This document shows, one piece after another, positions 62,438 to 64,000 of a stretch of 64,000 nt of DNA. Location of the stretch: NCBI GenBank assembly GCA_038237745.1, contig JBBRYJ010000001.1, positions 1 through 64,000 of the forward strand, given 5' to 3'. The translations under genes were made by a program, and so were the position numbers. Origin of the DNA: DASQEH01 sp038237745 (lineage in GTDB: Bacteria; Actinomycetota; Actinomycetes; Propionibacteriales; Nocardioidaceae). A model generated the notes under the pieces. The model was given only the letters and a program-made list of their open reading frames with translations, was not told the DNA's origin and ran no database searches. How positions within the stretch are numbered: position 1 is the stretch's first letter; each line of letters starts with the position of its first letter.

Positions 62438-62968
62438 CTACTGGTCGTCCACGTCGTCGAGACCCTTGATCGCCACCTCGAGGAGCTCCGCCAGGGTCAC
62501 CCGGTCACGCTTCGCAAGAGGGCTCAGCACGTCGGACTCCAGCATGTTCGACTCCTGAATCGCCGAGCGGAACAACTCCCACCCCTCGTCGGAGAGCTGA
62601 ACTCTGACCCGGACCCGATTGGCAGGGTCGGTGTCCCGCGTGATCAGCGCTCGCTTCGCCAGCCGGTCGAGGCGATGGGTCATCGAGGAGGGGGCCACGT
62701 TGGCTGCGTCGGCTAGCACGCTCGGCGACAAGCCCTCGTCGCCGCCGTCCCGGACCAGCTTGCTCATTACGGCCCAGTCACCAGCGGTGAGGTCGAGGTC
62801 GGCGAGCTGCCGGTCGTACCACTGATTCAGCCGGCGCGACAGCCCGTGCACTGCCGTGATGACCCGCTGCACGGACTCGTTAGCTCCGGCAGCGACGTAC
62901 ACCGCAACGTCTCGTCGCAGCCGCTCGGCCTCAGAGGGCGGCCGCCCTGCACTCGGCCCGGTGGTCAT
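62438..62968 (-). CDS. MarR-family transcriptional regulator
   Basis: The 176-residue protein has a MarR winged helix: LDLTAGDWAVMSKLVRDGGD, LSPSVLADAANVAPSSMTHR, LDRLAKRALITRDTDPANRVR and VQLSDEGWELF. It is divergent from the MFS transporter gene and probably represses it through the duplicated repeats between the two. ATG 62968 is the natural start; a 35-residue N-terminal extension precedes the first helix. Confidence 0.88.
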   Translation of the reverse strand: MTTGPSAGRPPSEAERLRRDVAVYVAAGANESVQRVITAVHGLSRRLNQWYDRQLADLDLTAGDWAVMSKLVRDGGDEGLSPSVLADAANVAPSSMTHRLDRLAKRALITRDTDPANRVRVRVQLSDEGWELFRSAIQESNMLESDVLSPLAKRDRVTLAELLEVAIKGLDDVDDQ

Positions 62969-62990
62969 GCGCCCCAGTGTGGCACATCAC

Positions 62991-63056
62991 AGTGTTTCAT
63001 TTCGAAGTCTTCGATCTACCTTGTATGCTTTTCATATCCAAGTGTTTCACTTCGAA
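62991..63056. promoter_or_regulatory. Duplicated operator-like repeat between marR and MFS genes
   Basis: AGTGTTTCATTTCGAA (62991-63006) and AGTGTTTCACTTCGAA (63041-63056) are direct repeats differing at one base and spaced exactly 50 bases apart, close to five helical turns. They flank promoter-like AT-rich sequence (TATGCTTTTCATATCC), so a MarR dimer bound at each could control both divergent genes. Confidence 0.7.
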
Positions 63057-63087
63057 CTAACACCCCGGAAGGTGGTGGACACCCGTG

Positions 63088-64000
63088 ATGAGCCGCAACC
63101 GCCTGATCACCGCTGCCTCGTTCGCTGGCAGCCTCGGCTGGGGGGCGATCCTCCCCTTCCAGTACGCATATGTGGTGGACGCCCGGCACTGGGGTTCCAC
63201 CATCGGCGTCCTCACCGGAACCGCGTTCTGTGTCGGCGCAGTGATCGCCGCACCGCTTGCCGGCAGGTTGGCTGACCGCTACCCCGCGGGACCACTGGCT
63301 GTCGTCTTTACACTCGCCGCCGGGGCGGCGAGCCTCGGGCTCGGCCTGGCGTCGAGCGCTCCGTTGTTCCTGGCCGCGATGGCGCTGTTCGGAGGTGCAC
63401 TGACTGCGGTGGTACCCGCCACCCAGGTGCTCGTCCTGGAGTGTGTCGAACCAGCGGACCGGCGTTCCGTCTTCGCCTACCAGTTCACTGCGATGGCACT
63501 CGGAATGGCTGGCGGAGCCTTTACTGCTGGACTGGTGGTCGACCTCGGCTCCCCGACCGGCATGTGGCCCGCCTTCTTCACCGCCGCTGCCGGGTTCCTC
63601 GTCTCCGCTGCCCTTCTCCAGAGGGCGTCGAGCGCCGTGGAAGCACAAAGCTCATCACGGGAGACCCCCGCAGGCGAGTCTCGCGCCAGTGGCTCCAGCA
63701 GCCTGGCGACCTACCGCACACTCCTCGGCAACAGGCAGCTGCGTCTGCTCGCTGGAGTTTCCATGGCGCTGGCCGCCGGCTTCTACGCACAGTTCGAGAC
63801 CGGCCTCCCAGCGTTCGCGCTGCAGTCGCTTTCGGTGGACGCGAGCACGGTCGGGACGGCCGCTGCTGCGAACTGTCTCGTGATCGTCGGACTGCAGTGG
63901 CTCGTGGTCAGGCTGACCGGCCGCCACCGCGGTGCTGCGCTTCTCATGGTCGTCGCGGGGATCTGGGTCGCCAGCTGGCTCATGCTGGAGGCGGCCCTGT
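63088..64000 (+). CDS. MFS transporter, partial at window end
   Basis: From ATG 63088 (or GTG 63085) the frame is open to the last base and encodes at least eight helices, with the MFS loop GRLADRYPAGP between helices 2 and 3 and VEPADRRSVFAYQ between 4 and 5. It is probably a drug or metabolite exporter. GGTGGA lies five to eight bases upstream. The C-terminal part is outside the window. Regulation by the divergent MarR protein is likely. Confidence 0.88.
   Translation, partial: MSRNRLITAASFAGSLGWGAILPFQYAYVVDARHWGSTIGVLTGTAFCVGAVIAAPLAGRLADRYPAGPLAVVFTLAAGAASLGLGLASSAPLFLAAMALFGGALTAVVPATQVLVLECVEPADRRSVFAYQFTAMALGMAGGAFTAGLVVDLGSPTGMWPAFFTAAAGFLVSAALLQRASSAVEAQSSSRETPAGESRASGSSSLATYRTLLGNRQLRLLAGVSMALAAGFYAQFETGLPAFALQSLSVDASTVGTAAAANCLVIVGLQWLVVRLTGRHRGAALLMVVAGIWVASWLMLEAAL

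Overview
The window is 64 kb of high-GC DNA with dense, codon-biased genes, many GTG starts and several apparently leaderless genes. It carries actinobacterial marker families: EttA, DUF5130, an Rv2466c-like thioredoxin-fold protein, Orn next to tRNA-His, and paired dynamin-like GTPases. The block at 3-14 kb (Nei, RpiB, DsbA-like, PepN, DUF5130, a small membrane protein, GlbO, thioesterase, EttA) follows the order I recall for Mycobacterium tuberculosis Rv2464c-Rv2477c. The source is therefore an actinomycete chromosome. The overall gene content suggests a Nocardioidaceae-like soil or environmental organism, but the genus cannot be fixed from the sequence alone.

Layout. 0-1.3 kb: an IS481-like element with a decayed transposase. 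1.3-3 kb: a VOC protein and a membrane SpoIIE-type phosphatase. 3-14 kb: the conserved block above, plus an MscS channel, a thiolase and a MarR regulator. 14-18.7 kb: two dynamin-like GTPases and a PrsW-like protease. 18.8-27.3 kb: tRNA-Arg, tRNA-His and tRNA-Lys, a Ser/Thr kinase, a secreted propeller-like protein, Orn, pirin, a GT39-type membrane enzyme and a YjbR protein. 27.4-29.7 kb: a patch of decayed genes, with in-frame stops, a frameshift and fragments. 29.8-34.8 kb: small accessory genes, a second globin, the PabA/PabB pair, a cupredoxin lipoprotein and an Xre/membrane-protein pair. 35-40 kb: a GAF-GGDEF-EAL protein, a methyltransferase and a PhoP/PhoR-like two-component system preceded by a PhoP-box-like repeat.

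40.2-54.1 kb is the most distinctive region. It holds a catabolic locus for a nitrogenous carboxylate: a Rieske oxygenase, class III aminotransferase, polyamine-type ABC importer, amidohydrolase, TetR regulator, ADP-forming acyl-CoA synthetase, FAD amine oxidase and acyl-CoA dehydrogenase. Six copies of a palindromic site of the form ACTGA-N4-TCAGT lie at its promoters, several of them directly on the -10 box. This defines a local TetR regulon whose substrate is unknown. A workable route is uptake, Rieske or flavin removal of N-substituents, transamination, CoA activation and alpha,beta-dehydrogenation.

54.3-60 kb contains two more GGDEF-EAL proteins, one split by a frameshift. Between them is a tiny secreted peptide built from perfect 45-bp repeats. 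60-64 kb contains an acyl-ACP desaturase with two TACG-N4-CGTA sites, a frameshifted ArsB/SLC13-type permease, and a divergent MarR/MFS pair with duplicated operator-like repeats. The MFS gene runs off the end.
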